Below, piece after piece: positions 26,081-33,053 of a DNA stretch of 37,719 nt. The notes below the pieces were generated by a model. It had not been told where the DNA came from and ran no database searches. It saw only the letters and a program-made list of their open reading frames with translations. The translations under genes and the position numbers were made by a program. Source of the DNA: a virus. The stretch is from the IMG/VR virus record IMGVR_UViG_3300017757_000040, positions 1-37,719 of that record. One strand, given 5' to 3'. How positions within the stretch are numbered: position 1 is the stretch's first letter; every line of letters begins with the position of its first letter.

Positions 26081-26224
26081 ATGGAACAAGTTCTTCAGCA
26101 CCCAGCATTCTGGATAGTGCTTGCATGCGTATCCGAATTAATCGCAATATCACCAGCAAAAGAAAATTCTGTAGTCCAGCTTCTTTTAAGTGCAATTAAC
26201 TCATTGAAGGGAAAAAAGCGTTAA
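26081..26224 (+). CDS. Small membrane-associated protein of cyanophage type
   Basis: 47 residues, ATG 26081 to TAA 26222-26224. The N-terminus EQVLQHPAFWIVLACVSELI is a hydrophobic helix and the C-terminus is basic (LKGKKR). Very similar short proteins with NPAFW and SELI motifs recur near lysis or late genes in cyanophages, in my recollection. It could be a holin-like pore former. AGAGAC upstream is a weak ribosome site. Confidence 0.6.
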   Translation: MEQVLQHPAFWIVLACVSELIAISPAKENSVVQLLLSAINSLKGKKR

Positions 26225-26247
26225 TTCCTGCTGATGGCAGGTGGCTT

Positions 26248-26448
26248 TTGCGGTGGTCAACTCGATCACCGTTAGATGAAATCAATCGGGAAATACAACG
26301 GCGAAAATTTGAGGCAACCTTAAAGCCTCGTATCGACGCTGAAGTAAAACGGTGGCATGAATCGCAGCCACCTACGACGCCACACGCTATTCAAGTGGAT
26401 GATCTTCATATCAGAGCGCCATGGAGTGATGACAGCTCTAAGAAGTAG
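26248..26448 (+). CDS. Small charged protein, unknown function
   Basis: 66 residues with TTG start at 26248, preceded by AGGTGG five bases upstream. The frame is open upstream only to a TAA at 26197 and has no ATG, so the start is uncertain. The sequence is helical and rich in Arg, Glu and Lys (SPLDEINREIQRRKFEATL), ending in a hydrophilic tail. It is the last + strand gene of the late block and overlaps by 11 bases the end of the small opposite-strand ORF. Confidence 0.45.
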   Translation: MRWSTRSPLDEINREIQRRKFEATLKPRIDAEVKRWHESQPPTTPHAIQVDDLHIRAPWSDDSSKK

Positions 26449-26563
26449 GGTTTCGTCTATATGCAGCCGGGAAAGGCAGAAGGCAAAGCATCCTGTGATG
26501 CGCTGATAAACCACAGACAAGCCCGACAGTGAAAGCAAACCAAAAAACAGCGCGGAACGTCAT
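26438..26563 (-). CDS. Possible tiny membrane protein coupled to the endolysin
   Basis: The endolysin stop overlaps an ATG (ATGA at 26560-26563) that opens a 41-codon frame: TFRAVFWFAFTVGLVCGL gives an N-terminal hydrophobic helix, and the C-terminus is basic. Position and topology fit a holin or spanin-like partner of the endolysin. No lipobox is clear. It overlaps the opposite-strand gene by 11 bases, which is common for convergent genes. It is short, so it could be a chance frame. Confidence 0.35.
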   Translation of the reverse strand: MTFRAVFWFAFTVGLVCGLSAHHRMLCLLPFPAAYRRNPTS

Positions 26564-27312
26564 ACCCCGATAAGGATTCGGTAAGCGCGATCAGTAAAAG
26601 CAATCCGATCATCAGCGCCATTCGGTCTATTACGACCGTTGACCCTTGCCCCAATCTCATCGATCTGTGCGTTAGTGCATTCTTTACGGGCATTGCACAT
26701 GGTTTGCATGTGGTTATTGCGCCACCAGTTACCGCTAATTGACCATGGATATTTTTTGGCATTCCAGGTTTTTCCGATCGCCATGATGTTTGGATCGGCC
26801 TGACCGATTGAATCCATGTGATCAGCAAAGTCTTGTGTATTTGCACGACCTGTGACTTGGATAAAACCTTGGCCAGCAAATTTGACCCCATCTCCTGGTT
26901 GTGTATTTCCTAGATCAGCACGACCTTCGTATGCAGCGCCAGAGGCAATCTCCATGGGGTAGCGAAGCCCCGCAGATTCATGACCGACTTGACCAAGAAA
27001 ATAAACCTGTTCAAGCGTATTCATGTTGCAGTTTTCAACACACCTGGCGAAGTCATCCATCAGCGAATCTGAGAGCAAATCAGAAGAGCAAAGCATGATT
27101 TGCCTCATTTGATGTTTCGTGATTGGCCATTTCGGCGCCGAGAGTGGTTCAGGCTGTTCTCTGTATTTGACAACCCATGCGCTGGAGTCTTGAAGAAGTG
27201 ATAAGGGGATCTGGCTTTCTAAAAGAGCAACCGCTTCCATTTGCTGAGGGTTGCCATGTTCGTAATAACGAAAAAAATCAGGGAGGGAAATTTTGCTCAC
27301 AGCTTGACTCAA
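26560..27312 (-). CDS. Endolysin with GH19 (chitinase-like) domain
   Basis: 250 residues. Residues about 65-250 match the GH19 muramidase/chitinase-like endolysin family: QVGHESAGLRYPMEIASG (about 108-125) contains the HES motif with the catalytic Glu near 112; KFAGQGFIQVTGRANTQDF (about 144-162) and VNGRNRPNGADDR (about 224-236) are typical. A second catalytic acid should be near 121 or 129. The protein cleaves peptidoglycan to free progeny. The first 60 residues look like a separate N-terminal helical part. Start codons are poor (TTG 27312 or GTG 27300), and the true N-terminus is unsure. It lies on the strand opposite the structural genes. Confidence 0.85.
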   Translation of the reverse strand: MSQAVSKISLPDFFRYYEHGNPQQMEAVALLESQIPLSLLQDSSAWVVKYREQPEPLSAPKWPITKHQMRQIMLCSSDLLSDSLMDDFARCVENCNMNTLEQVYFLGQVGHESAGLRYPMEIASGAAYEGRADLGNTQPGDGVKFAGQGFIQVTGRANTQDFADHMDSIGQADPNIMAIGKTWNAKKYPWSISGNWWRNNHMQTMCNARKECTNAQIDEIGARVNGRNRPNGADDRIAFTDRAYRILIGV

Positions 27313-27541
27313 GATTTGGTTTTATTCTGCCGCGTTTGGGAAAATAAGTTGATTCGTCAAACCAAGACACTGTGATAAACGGTATATCCATCAGAAAGCA
27401 ATCTTTGATAAGCCCGTTTTGCTTCTGATTTTGGGAAATCAAAAACGTTGGCCACGCCTTGCTTGTAGACATACATTCGGACGATCCCAACCATTTGACA
27501 AATGCGATCTTCTTAAGGCTAGGCACTAGCGAAAACAGCAA
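27278..27541 (-). CDS. Small cyanophage-type protein, unknown function
   Basis: 87 residues from a TTG at 27541, or 82 from a GTG at 27526; its 3' end overlaps the endolysin by 35 bases in another frame. The pattern FVKWLGSSECMSTSKAWP, then ITVSWFDESTYFPKRG resembles short proteins of cyanophages that regulate or modify unknown targets. It lies just downstream of a terminator for the preceding gene, so its promoter should be between 27541 and 27565 or upstream with readthrough. The overlap and weak starts keep confidence moderate. Confidence 0.45.
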   Translation of the reverse strand: MLFSLVPSLKKIAFVKWLGSSECMSTSKAWPTFLISQNQKQNGLIKDCFLMDIPFITVSWFDESTYFPKRGRIKPNLESSCEQNFPP

Positions 27542-27562
27542 TAAAAAGCCCCATGGTGGGGC
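27541..27562 (-). terminator. Rho-independent terminator ending the recombination operon
   Basis: Read on the minus strand: GCCCC, loop ACCAT, GGGGC, then TTTTTAT. It lies seven bases after the stop at 27569 and separates the recombination genes from the lysis genes downstream on the same strand. Confidence 0.75.
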
Positions 27563-27568
27563 ATAAAT

Positions 27569-27829
27569 TCAACCTTGATGGATCACCGTAATGATTTTGG
27601 CTGCGATGCTTTCGGCATCCGTTCGATTTAATTTTCCGCGACCTGCATGAAGAGCAGCAGAAACAGCTTTGGCATAAACGCCAGTACCAAAATTATGCTC
27701 ATGAAGGCGAGCATTGATAGCGTCCGAAATCCATTTAGTACGCAGCTCAGAATTCTTAGCTGCAAGCTGCATAATTGTAGACAAAGTTTTTTTGTCCAAA
27801 CAAATGGTGATTTTTTGAGATTCAGACAT
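27569..27829 (-). CDS. Putative ribbon-helix-helix DNA-binding protein
   Basis: 86 residues, ATG at 27829 overlapping the previous stop (TAATG). The first 45 residues (KITICLDKKTLSTIMQLAAKN, then KWISDAINARL) fit a ribbon-helix-helix fold: one beta strand, two helices. The C-terminal half is a helical extension. Such proteins regulate promoters and often their own operon, so it is one candidate reader of the CTAGCTAG palindromes, though this is inference only. Confidence 0.5.
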   Translation of the reverse strand: MSESQKITICLDKKTLSTIMQLAAKNSELRTKWISDAINARLHEHNFGTGVYAKAVSAALHAGRGKLNRTDAESIAAKIITVIHQG

Positions 27830-28182
27830 TAAAAAGGAATGTCCCAGCCAGAAGCAGTTTCTGTTGCAGGCGCAGTAGAAGCACCATTTCGTTCTGCTTC
27901 ATACTGAGCTTTTCGAGCAGCAGATTCTTTCTGTTCCTCAAAATTGCGGATCACTGCTTTGATTACAGGCTGTCTTTTGCCATTGTTAGGATCATTTTTC
28001 CAGGCTGAAGCGCCAAGTTTGACAACCTCAAGATTGTTGCGAGTGTCGTTTTCAACTGGCAATTGTTTTTGCTGATAAGCAATAGAAAGCTCTTTTAAGA
28101 CTGAAATTGGGATAGTGATAAAGCCGGTAGCGTCAGGCTGTGTTCCGCCTGGCTGCTTGTTGTCATTAGGCCATAGGGCCAT
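27829..28182 (-). CDS. Possible single-stranded DNA-binding-like protein with SSB-type acidic tail
   Basis: I place the start at the ATG at 28182 (MALWPND), which has AAAGG seven bases upstream. ATG 28197 or TTG 28203 in the same frame are alternatives; the last lies closest to the CCACCAC leader tract. The protein (117 residues) has a beta-rich centre (FITIPISVLKELSIAYQ), a helical Ala/Glu-rich linker, and ends SGWDIPF. A C-terminal acidic DIPF tip is the hallmark by which SSB recruits recombination and replication partners. Location next to an ERF annealase supports a recombination role. A full OB fold is not obvious. Confidence 0.5.
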   Translation of the reverse strand: MALWPNDNKQPGGTQPDATGFITIPISVLKELSIAYQQKQLPVENDTRNNLEVVKLGASAWKNDPNNGKRQPVIKAVIRNFEEQKESAARKAQYEAERNGASTAPATETASGWDIPF

Positions 28183-28226
28183 CTCAAAACCTTTCATAAC
28201 CAAAAATTAAGTGGTGGGGCTCCACA

Positions 28227-28255
28227 ACTATAGCTAGTTTTGGTGGCATTGTCTA
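28227..28255 (-). promoter_or_regulatory. Sigma-70-type promoter for the SSB-like gene
   Basis: On the minus strand TAGACA (28250-28255) and TATAGT (28227-28232) are separated by exactly 17 bases. Transcription would start near 28219, giving a very short leader that contains GTGG-AGCC-CCAC and the CCACCAC tract (28211-28219). The main palindrome lies just upstream of the -35 (28259-28268), and a partial CTAGCTA overlaps the -10. Confidence 0.6.
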
Positions 28256-28579
28256 GCCGCTAGCTAGCACTTGATAGCGTTTTTGCTTTGGGTGACTGCT
28301 GAGGCCAACAGGCTGCAATAAACCTGACTGCTTCATCAAACGAGTTAGACCGCCCCATGCACTGGGATGGTGGGGCTTAATGCCATTGGCTTCGCACGAT
28401 TCTTTGAATTGCTTGGTTGTTCCTTGCTTGCCGCCCCATTCACGACGAATGCAGGCAATTGCTTCACGCTGGAAACAATCTCCTGCATTCTCTAAAGCTC
28501 GATAAACAAACAGATCACGGCTTGGATTTTCGGGTTTGTCCCATATAAAAGTCCAAGCAATGTCTCTGTCTGGTTTCAT
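28253..28579 (-). CDS. Small protein in recombination operon, winged-helix-like, unknown function
   Basis: 108 residues from ATG 28579, six bases after the ERF gene. The N-terminal part (DIAWTFIWDKPENPSRDLF) is followed by an about 65-residue region (REAIACIRREWGGKQGTTK, HPSAWGGLTRLMKQSGLL) that looks like a small helix-turn-helix. The final codons (VLASG, stop) are written by the palindrome GCTAGCTAGC at 28259-28268, so the regulatory site lies inside the coding end. Confidence 0.6.
   Translation of the reverse strand: MKPDRDIAWTFIWDKPENPSRDLFVYRALENAGDCFQREAIACIRREWGGKQGTTKQFKESCEANGIKPHHPSAWGGLTRLMKQSGLLQPVGLSSHPKQKRYQVLASG
28259..28268. promoter_or_regulatory. GCTAGCTAGC palindrome, at a gene end
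   Basis: A full 10-base palindrome within the last codons of the 28253-28579 gene and four bases upstream of the -35 of the next promoter. Together with the partial copy at 28232-28238 it makes a two-site arrangement. Confidence 0.55.
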
Positions 28580-28585
28580 TAGCTT

Positions 28586-29065
28586 TTACCAAGAGGTCAT
28601 GTCAGGTGCAGTGGCGGCAGGCTTGGAAGGCGCTTTGCCGTTCTGCTGTTTAGCGGATAAACCTGACGCTGTATTCCCGTCATCGTCAGCACCACCAGTG
28701 ATGGCAAGCATTCCGCAGATGTTGTATCTCTGTGCATAGGTTTCGCATCCGCCTACTTTTTGAGGTGATGGATCAACAACGGGGAAATAACTGCAACGCC
28801 ATCCGCCATCAGAATGGGAAAGGGTCGTGCAGAAGAAAAAGCGATCACCAACCAAGGTTCCAGAAGTAGAGATGTTTACGCCTTGTTTCGCCAATGGTTT
28901 TACAACGCAATCCAAAACAGTTTCCAGTGAGGCATAACTGGATTTGAAATGCGGGTTATTGGCCGTTTTGGTTAGGTCAGGGAAATTAGGCCGGGCTTTG
29001 GCGATAGCTGCATCGAGTACTTTTAAAGACTCAATATCAGGGCCTGCATTAGGGGGAAGGTTCAT
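28586..29065 (-). CDS. erf: ERF-family single-strand annealing protein
   Basis: 159 residues, ATG 29065. It shows the ERF pattern: NPHFKSSYASLETVLD (about 37-52), then TTLSHSDGGWR (about 80-90), PQKVGGCETYAQRYNICGML (about 101-120) and GGADDDGN (about 124-131). ERF proteins anneal complementary single strands in phage recombination, working with an SSB and often a resolvase; here an SSB-like tail protein and RusA are present. The start lacks a Shine-Dalgarno; the leader instead has ACACCACATCACA just before ATG. The C-terminal 28 residues are a flexible tail ending DMTSW. It is shorter than P22 Erf (about 200) but complete in the core. Confidence 0.85.
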   Translation of the reverse strand: MNLPPNAGPDIESLKVLDAAIAKARPNFPDLTKTANNPHFKSSYASLETVLDCVVKPLAKQGVNISTSGTLVGDRFFFCTTLSHSDGGWRCSYFPVVDPSPQKVGGCETYAQRYNICGMLAITGGADDDGNTASGLSAKQQNGKAPSKPAATAPDMTSW

Positions 29066-29100
29066 TGTGATGTGGTGTCGGCAACCACAGCATAACCGCT

Positions 29101-29109
29101 GCTAGCTAG
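29101..29109. promoter_or_regulatory. GCTAGCTAG site between erf and the opposite-strand ORF
   Basis: It lies 35 bases upstream of the erf start. On the minus strand a TATGCT hexamer follows (29089-29094) but the -35 is weak. On the plus strand TTGACT follows directly, so this palindrome could serve both directions. Confidence 0.5.
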
Positions 29110-29195
29110 TTTTTGACTGTGTAATATATGATATGCAGGAACTGAAAAATCTCATTATGCAACTTATGCTTACGCGGAACTACTTCGCATAGCCG

Positions 29196-29477
29196 TTGCG
29201 TGGTATCACTAAAGTCGGAATTTCAATCGACAACAGCGCAAAATCCGCACTTATGGGATCAACCAGCAATAATTTCACTGAAAACGTGTTGTTTCGACAT
29301 TGCACTAGCCCTGAGGAAGCTGATTGGGTATGGGTTAATCGAAATTCTTTAATGAGGGCAGCTAGTTGCCAGAAAATCAAAGTGGATTTTCAGGTAAAGG
29401 AGCACCTGCTTACGTTTGAAGCCGATCTAGAATCAGAAGGCTCCCTTCTGCTGCCTTTAACAAGTCTGCGACCATAA
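29196..29477 (+). CDS. Possible small + strand gene with an in-frame amber upstream
   Basis: A 93-residue frame opened by TTG at 29196, with TTG and ATG (29250) as the only starts. It fills most of the 345-base gap between erf and the regulator gene and overlaps the end of the latter by 68 bases. The same frame is also open from an ATG at 29133 (QELKNLIMQLMLTRNYFA) and is interrupted by TAG at 29190-29192. The predicted protein (DWVWVNRNSLMRAASCQKI) is mixed and unfamiliar. It could be a gene broken by a nonsense mutation, a readthrough product, or chance coding. Confidence 0.35.
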   Translation: MRGITKVGISIDNSAKSALMGSTSNNFTENVLFRHCTSPEEADWVWVNRNSLMRAASCQKIKVDFQVKEHLLTFEADLESEGSLLLPLTSLRP

Positions 29478-30135
29478 TTTTCTGGCCGGTCAAACGGGTC
29501 AGAGCAGTACACAGCGCGAGTGTTTCCGTTTCGGCTTCTTTAGCCGGATATTCTTCAAGATCAAGGCAAACCATTTTCAGACGTTTAACCCGCTCTGGAT
29601 CGTTTGAGGGGTAATACTCGGCTAGCTCTTCAATGCTTTCCAGCAAATCGGCGTCAAGCTGTTTGAGGATATACCTGACTGCTTTGCCGGTGTCTTCGCC
29701 GGGGAACTCAATAGGAGCCACGGGGTTGCCTTCCCAAGAGACACCCATCCACTCGTCAGGAAGAATAAGCAGTGATCCTGCCCCAAGAAACAGATCAACA
29801 AAATCAGCGGTTGTCGCGACTCTCTCGTTTTTTCGGGCAATAGGCACGAAATGAATATCTTTTTGCAGTATTGGATTCGCGAATTGTTTTTTGTCAAGTT
29901 GAAACTCAGCAGCAGCCTGGTTCAAAGCAGCCAAAGGCTCAAAGGTGTAAATGCTGATCTGTTTCTGCATACCAGTCCGAAGACCGCTTAGTTGAGTCGG
30001 ATGAATGCGATCAGAACCTAGAGCAGCGCCAGCGATACGGCAAAAAGCCTGGGAAGTCAGAGACGATTGCCTAACCCAGCGATCAAGAAAAAATGCAAAT
30101 GCTGCTCTTCCATCAATGTGTCTTTGCAATTCCAT
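29410..30135 (-). CDS. Putative helix-turn-helix regulator
   Basis: 241 residues from ATG 30135. Residues about 22-60 (SSLTSQAFCRIAGAALGSDR, IHPTQLSGLRTG) look like a helix-turn-helix of phage repressor type. The rest is a mostly helical acidic body (DADLLESIEELAEYYPSNDP) ending in a Leu-rich helix that could dimerise. No S24 peptidase or RecA-dependent cleavage site is seen. Alone on its strand between divergent promoters, it is the best candidate for the master regulator, perhaps the reader of CTAGCTAG, but this is inference. The leader contains a CCCACCACCCC tract ending ten bases before ATG. Confidence 0.5.
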   Translation of the reverse strand: MELQRHIDGRAAFAFFLDRWVRQSSLTSQAFCRIAGAALGSDRIHPTQLSGLRTGMQKQISIYTFEPLAALNQAAAEFQLDKKQFANPILQKDIHFVPIARKNERVATTADFVDLFLGAGSLLILPDEWMGVSWEGNPVAPIEFPGEDTGKAVRYILKQLDADLLESIEELAEYYPSNDPERVKRLKMVCLDLEEYPAKEAETETLALCTALTRLTGQKIMVADLLKAAEGSLLILDRLQT

Positions 30136-30180
30136 GTGGCCTCTAGGGGTGGTGGGAGCGAAGACTGAGTACGAACCCGA

Positions 30181-30208
30181 ATATTACAGCTTTTGAGGAG
30201 ATTTGTAA
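30181..30208 (-). promoter_or_regulatory. Promoter for the putative regulator
   Basis: TTACAA (30203-30208) and TAATAT (30181-30186) on the minus strand, 16-base spacer. Start expected near 30174, giving an about 38-base leader that carries CCCACCACCCC (30146-30156) shortly before ATG 30135. There is no CTAGCTAG within this promoter. Confidence 0.55.
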
Positions 30209-30300
30209 GAATGCTCATCCAAGACTCATATATCACAAGAAAAATCATTGGAAGCGGTTAAGGGTTGCGTAGCAAAGAAACGAAATGTCTCGTAACAGCG

Positions 30301-30321
30301 GCTAGCTAGTGATGGTATTAT
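30301..30321 (+). promoter_or_regulatory. GCTAGCTAG (30301-30309) with -10 TATTAT for the 30328 gene
   Basis: TATTAT (30316-30321) lies six bases after CTAGCTAG. A weak GTAACA sits 18 bases upstream as -35, so the palindrome is inside the -35/-10 spacer. AGGAG follows as ribosome site just before ATG 30328. A start this close to the -10 implies an extremely short leader. Confidence 0.5.
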
Positions 30322-30327
30322 TAGGAG

Positions 30328-30612
30328 ATGGAGCACAACGCGCATTTAGTTATCAAGCTAAAAAACTTTGGTGACCAGCTAGCAGCCGGAAACGAACGGA
30401 TGAAACAGCTGTTTGAAACCCAGGATGATGAACTGGCTAGAGCCTATGAAATAGCTTGCACTGCCAAAACTGATCAGGAGTCAAAAGATGCGTGGGCTCA
30501 CATCGCAGCTTTACAAGAGCAGCACACCAAAAAACTGGACGTGATTGCTCGCTGGCTTGAAGAAAATAACGAGCAAATCCTGAGCGTTTATTTTGACGCG
30601 CTAAAAACTTGA
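30328..30612 (+). CDS. Small helical protein, unknown function
   Basis: 94 residues, ATG 30328 right after AGGAG. It is almost entirely predicted helix (GNERMKQLFETQDDELARAY, EQHTKKLDVIARWLEENNEQ), charged, without a membrane segment. It is divergent from the putative regulator and convergent with the helicase gene (12-base overlap). A CTAGCTAG promoter suggests early regulated expression. An antirepressor or a protein partner of the replication complex are possibilities, but there is no family evidence. Confidence 0.55.
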   Translation: MEHNAHLVIKLKNFGDQLAAGNERMKQLFETQDDELARAYEIACTAKTDQESKDAWAHIAALQEQHTKKLDVIARWLEENNEQILSVYFDALKT

Positions 30613-32019
30613 ACTGTAGGTCGGTTCATAAATAGCGCAGCAATCCAACTCAATCCTCAATGAAGTGTCACGACAGGCGCCTTGGCGGTTTTTGAGAACA
30701 CCAACGCGAAGATCGCCAGGGTCTGCGCTTTCATCGTAATAGTGCGGACGGTGCAAACCAACTACAACATCAGCATCTTCCTCGATCCGGCCTGAATCTC
30801 TTAAATCAGCCAATTGCGGCATTTTTTCTTGACGTTGCTCGACAGCTCGGTTGAGCTGGCAAAGAAGCAAAACATCAATACCAAGTTCTGTCGCTGTGGT
30901 TTTAATCAACCTTGTAGCATCGCCAACAGCAATCGCACGGTTTGCACCGCCCATCGATAGCAAACCAAGATGATCAACAATGAACAACCGGCAGGATGGA
31001 TTCTGGCGGCTAAAAAGCCTCATCCGTTGGCAAAGCAGCTCAGCCGTAAAAGTAGATCCACCGGTATGAACTTTAAAGTTTGTTTCCAGAGCGTCATAGG
31101 TTTCTGATTGCAATCGTTCTTTAATCTCGTCTGGCCAAGTCCCGTTGACCCCATGCTCTTGAAGCATTGAGTAAGTCAGCTGTTTGCATGGTTTACCAGT
31201 GCGAAGCGTCATGGCGTGATCCCATGCCGCCAATACGCGCATTTTGATTTGCTTGACACCCATCTCAAGAGACCACATTGCAACCGAATCACCTCCCGCC
31301 GCAACGCGCATTCCCAGGTTCAAAGCAAATTGTGTTTTACCTGCACCCGGCCTCGCGCAAACGATCATTAGCTTTCCTTTGTCAGACGAAGTCGATCCAC
31401 TGATCCCACCACCTAAAACCAAATCAATTGCTTTAAGGCCCGTGGAGATTCTTGAAAATGGCGGACGCGGCGCCAGAACAAAGTCTCGCAAGCTTGCAAA
31501 CGTATCTTCATCATCAAGAGTGAAATTCGGCTCAGCATCAAAAGCGGCCAGTGCTTTAGATGTGGCTTCTCTTGCGGCTGTCATACCGTTTGCAGACGGC
31601 GGAAGGTTAAGGATCTGATCAGCCTTAGACAACTCTTCGGAAATCTTTGGCCGTTTTAGTTTCTGCCACCATGCAGGCAACTCGTCAGATTTATACGTGT
31701 CAAATTCTATGTAATCAGCATGATCGTTACAGACTCGAAAAAGCTCTGTTGCCCAACCGTTTTCGCCACTTGCTTTCTCAGCATCTTTAAGAATTCCGGT
31801 AAGAGTTACGCGGCAATTGTCTTTGCCTAAATCCATTGCCCTCATAAAAAAAGCTCCGAACAACGTTCTAAGGTCGGGATCTGTAAACCATGTTTCATCA
31901 ACAGCAGTTAAAAGATCCATCAAAATCTGCTGGCTTTGCGAGTTCTTTGCTTGTGTTAGGTAACCCAATGCCCCGATGAATTTGGCTTGGCACGGGTATG
32001 TATCCCACTCAGTAATCAT
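30601..32019 (-). CDS. DnaB-type replicative helicase
   Basis: 472 residues, ATG 32019 overlapping the previous stop (ATGA). The N-terminal about 120 residues form a DnaB-N-like helical domain; the RecA-like core begins near 190 (RISTGLKAIDLVLGGG). Walker A is ARPGAGKTQ (about 222-230), Walker B LFIVDH (about 345-350), and CQLNRAVEQRQEKM with LADLRDSGRIEEDAD (about 387-417) is a DnaB signature. It is a hexameric 5'-3' helicase that unwinds the fork. The gene follows the iteron-bearing replication protein, which likely loads it, as lambda O and P load host DnaB; here the phage brings its own. Confidence 0.9.
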   Translation of the reverse strand: MITEWDTYPCQAKFIGALGYLTQAKNSQSQQILMDLLTAVDETWFTDPDLRTLFGAFFMRAMDLGKDNCRVTLTGILKDAEKASGENGWATELFRVCNDHADYIEFDTYKSDELPAWWQKLKRPKISEELSKADQILNLPPSANGMTAAREATSKALAAFDAEPNFTLDDEDTFASLRDFVLAPRPPFSRISTGLKAIDLVLGGGISGSTSSDKGKLMIVCARPGAGKTQFALNLGMRVAAGGDSVAMWSLEMGVKQIKMRVLAAWDHAMTLRTGKPCKQLTYSMLQEHGVNGTWPDEIKERLQSETYDALETNFKVHTGGSTFTAELLCQRMRLFSRQNPSCRLFIVDHLGLLSMGGANRAIAVGDATRLIKTTATELGIDVLLLCQLNRAVEQRQEKMPQLADLRDSGRIEEDADVVVGLHRPHYYDESADPGDLRVGVLKNRQGACRDTSLRIELDCCAIYEPTYSSSF

Positions 32020-33053
32020 TGATTGACTCCGATTGATTTGGATTGTGATCTGAATGCAGTGATGATTTGTTTTGCTTCTTGAGTGGCTGGTGTCTCGTCA
32101 GCAAAAAAGAACTGCCCTGATGAAGCAATTTCAAGTGTTAAATCAGCAATGGCCATCGGGATAGGGGCGCTGTCTTTAGGGGCCGCGCTGGATCTGTATT
32201 CCATGCAGATCTCTTTTTTGGTTGATCGCGGGGTGTCAAGTGGATCAGTTCGGAACGCTTGGCTCTGAGGTTTTCCTATTTGATCAATTTTTAATGCGTA
32301 GTTTGAGAAACCCAAGCTGAGCCAACCTCTTTCAGCGGCTTGCTCTAAAAACTCATCAGCCACTTTTTTGCTGATGGCATACCGCAAAGCTTTTGCTGAC
32401 CGTTGATGAATGCCCCAAGGGTCTTTGCGCCCGGTTGAGGGATGAGATTCCCACCGTTGCTCTAGCCAGGCTTTAACTGGTTCGAGATAACCGCTGAACT
32501 CAATAGGGGCTTGCTCAATCCATTTTTGGATCAGCTCATCTTTTTTCTCGACTTTCCGTTTTGCCTTTTTTGGTGGCTCTTCTTCTTTAGTTAATTGAGT
32601 CTTGTTCAGTAAGTCTTGTTCAGTAAGTCTTGTTACTCGGTCACCCTGACCATAGGGTCCAGTCACCCTGACCATAGGGTCTAGTCTGTCTGACCATAGG
32701 GTATGGTCACCCTGACCATAGGGTATGTTCAATTTGACCATATGGTCACGGCCTGCGAGATCCCAAACAAGAACTTCGTAGAGGTTTGAAGAAAGACTCC
32801 CGTCAGTTTTTTGTCGGCGCGTCCAACGGATAATTTGTTTCTCGACTAACCCTGCCAACGCCCTTTGAACACCTGATTTTGAAATCATTGCCATTGAAGC
32901 AATAGTTGAGTGAGAGGGGAAAACTTTTGTTGTCCCAAAAGACAACAACACGCAAAGAACAGCCAGCTCAGGCGGGGCCAATTTTCCAAAGATCCAATTA
33001 GGGACTTGCGTGAATGGAATTTGATAGACGATCTGCTCATCTTGCTTATCCAT
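32016..33053 (-). CDS. Replication initiation protein with N-terminal winged helix (O-like), iterons inside the gene
   Basis: 345 residues from ATG 33053. The N-terminal about 90 residues match the HTH_36 / phage replication-initiator winged helix (IPNWIFGKL-like VPNWIFGKLAPPELAVLCVL, then SHSTIASMAMISKSGVQRAL). Residues about 100-140 are encoded by the iterons and are low-conservation linker (DHTLWSDRLDPMVRVTG). A Lys-rich stretch (about 155-172) and a helical C-terminal domain follow, presumably contacting the helicase encoded next. It should bind the iterons, open the nearby A/T-rich repeats and recruit DnaB. It overlaps the upstream gene by eight bases. Confidence 0.75.
   Translation of the reverse strand: MDKQDEQIVYQIPFTQVPNWIFGKLAPPELAVLCVLLSFGTTKVFPSHSTIASMAMISKSGVQRALAGLVEKQIIRWTRRQKTDGSLSSNLYEVLVWDLAGRDHMVKLNIPYGQGDHTLWSDRLDPMVRVTGPYGQGDRVTRLTEQDLLNKTQLTKEEEPPKKAKRKVEKKDELIQKWIEQAPIEFSGYLEPVKAWLEQRWESHPSTGRKDPWGIHQRSAKALRYAISKKVADEFLEQAAERGWLSLGFSNYALKIDQIGKPQSQAFRTDPLDTPRSTKKEICMEYRSSAAPKDSAPIPMAIADLTLEIASSGQFFFADETPATQEAKQIITAFRSQSKSIGVNQ
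32599..32636. repeat. 14-bp tandem repeats next to the iterons, possible unwinding element
   Basis: GTCTTGTTCAGTAA occurs at 32599-32612 and 32613-32626, with a partial copy from 32627. It is A/T-rich compared with the neighbourhood. It directly abuts the iterons and, like them, has a period that is not a multiple of three, so it is conserved as DNA and not as protein repeats. Confidence 0.6.
32642..32746. repeat. Five 22-bp-period iterons within the replication gene (putative origin)
   Basis: Repeats of the type CACCCTGACCATAGGGT begin at 32642, 32664, 32686, 32708 and 32730, exactly 22 bases apart (two helical turns). Copies 1, 2 and 4 are identical, 3 differs at the left edge and 5 is the most diverged. 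Each holds the dyad ACCCT...AGGGT. Because 22 is not divisible by three, the coding frame reads each copy differently, so selection must act on DNA. Confidence 0.85.

Noticed and set aside
26449-26520. GCATC-CTGT-GATGC hairpin near 26490 as terminator of the late block
   Set aside because: A 5-bp stem with no T-tract on either strand.
29180-29380. 66-residue minus-strand frame between erf and the regulator
   Set aside because: It has a less protein-like composition than the + strand frame there, and no ribosome site or operon link; both are uncertain.
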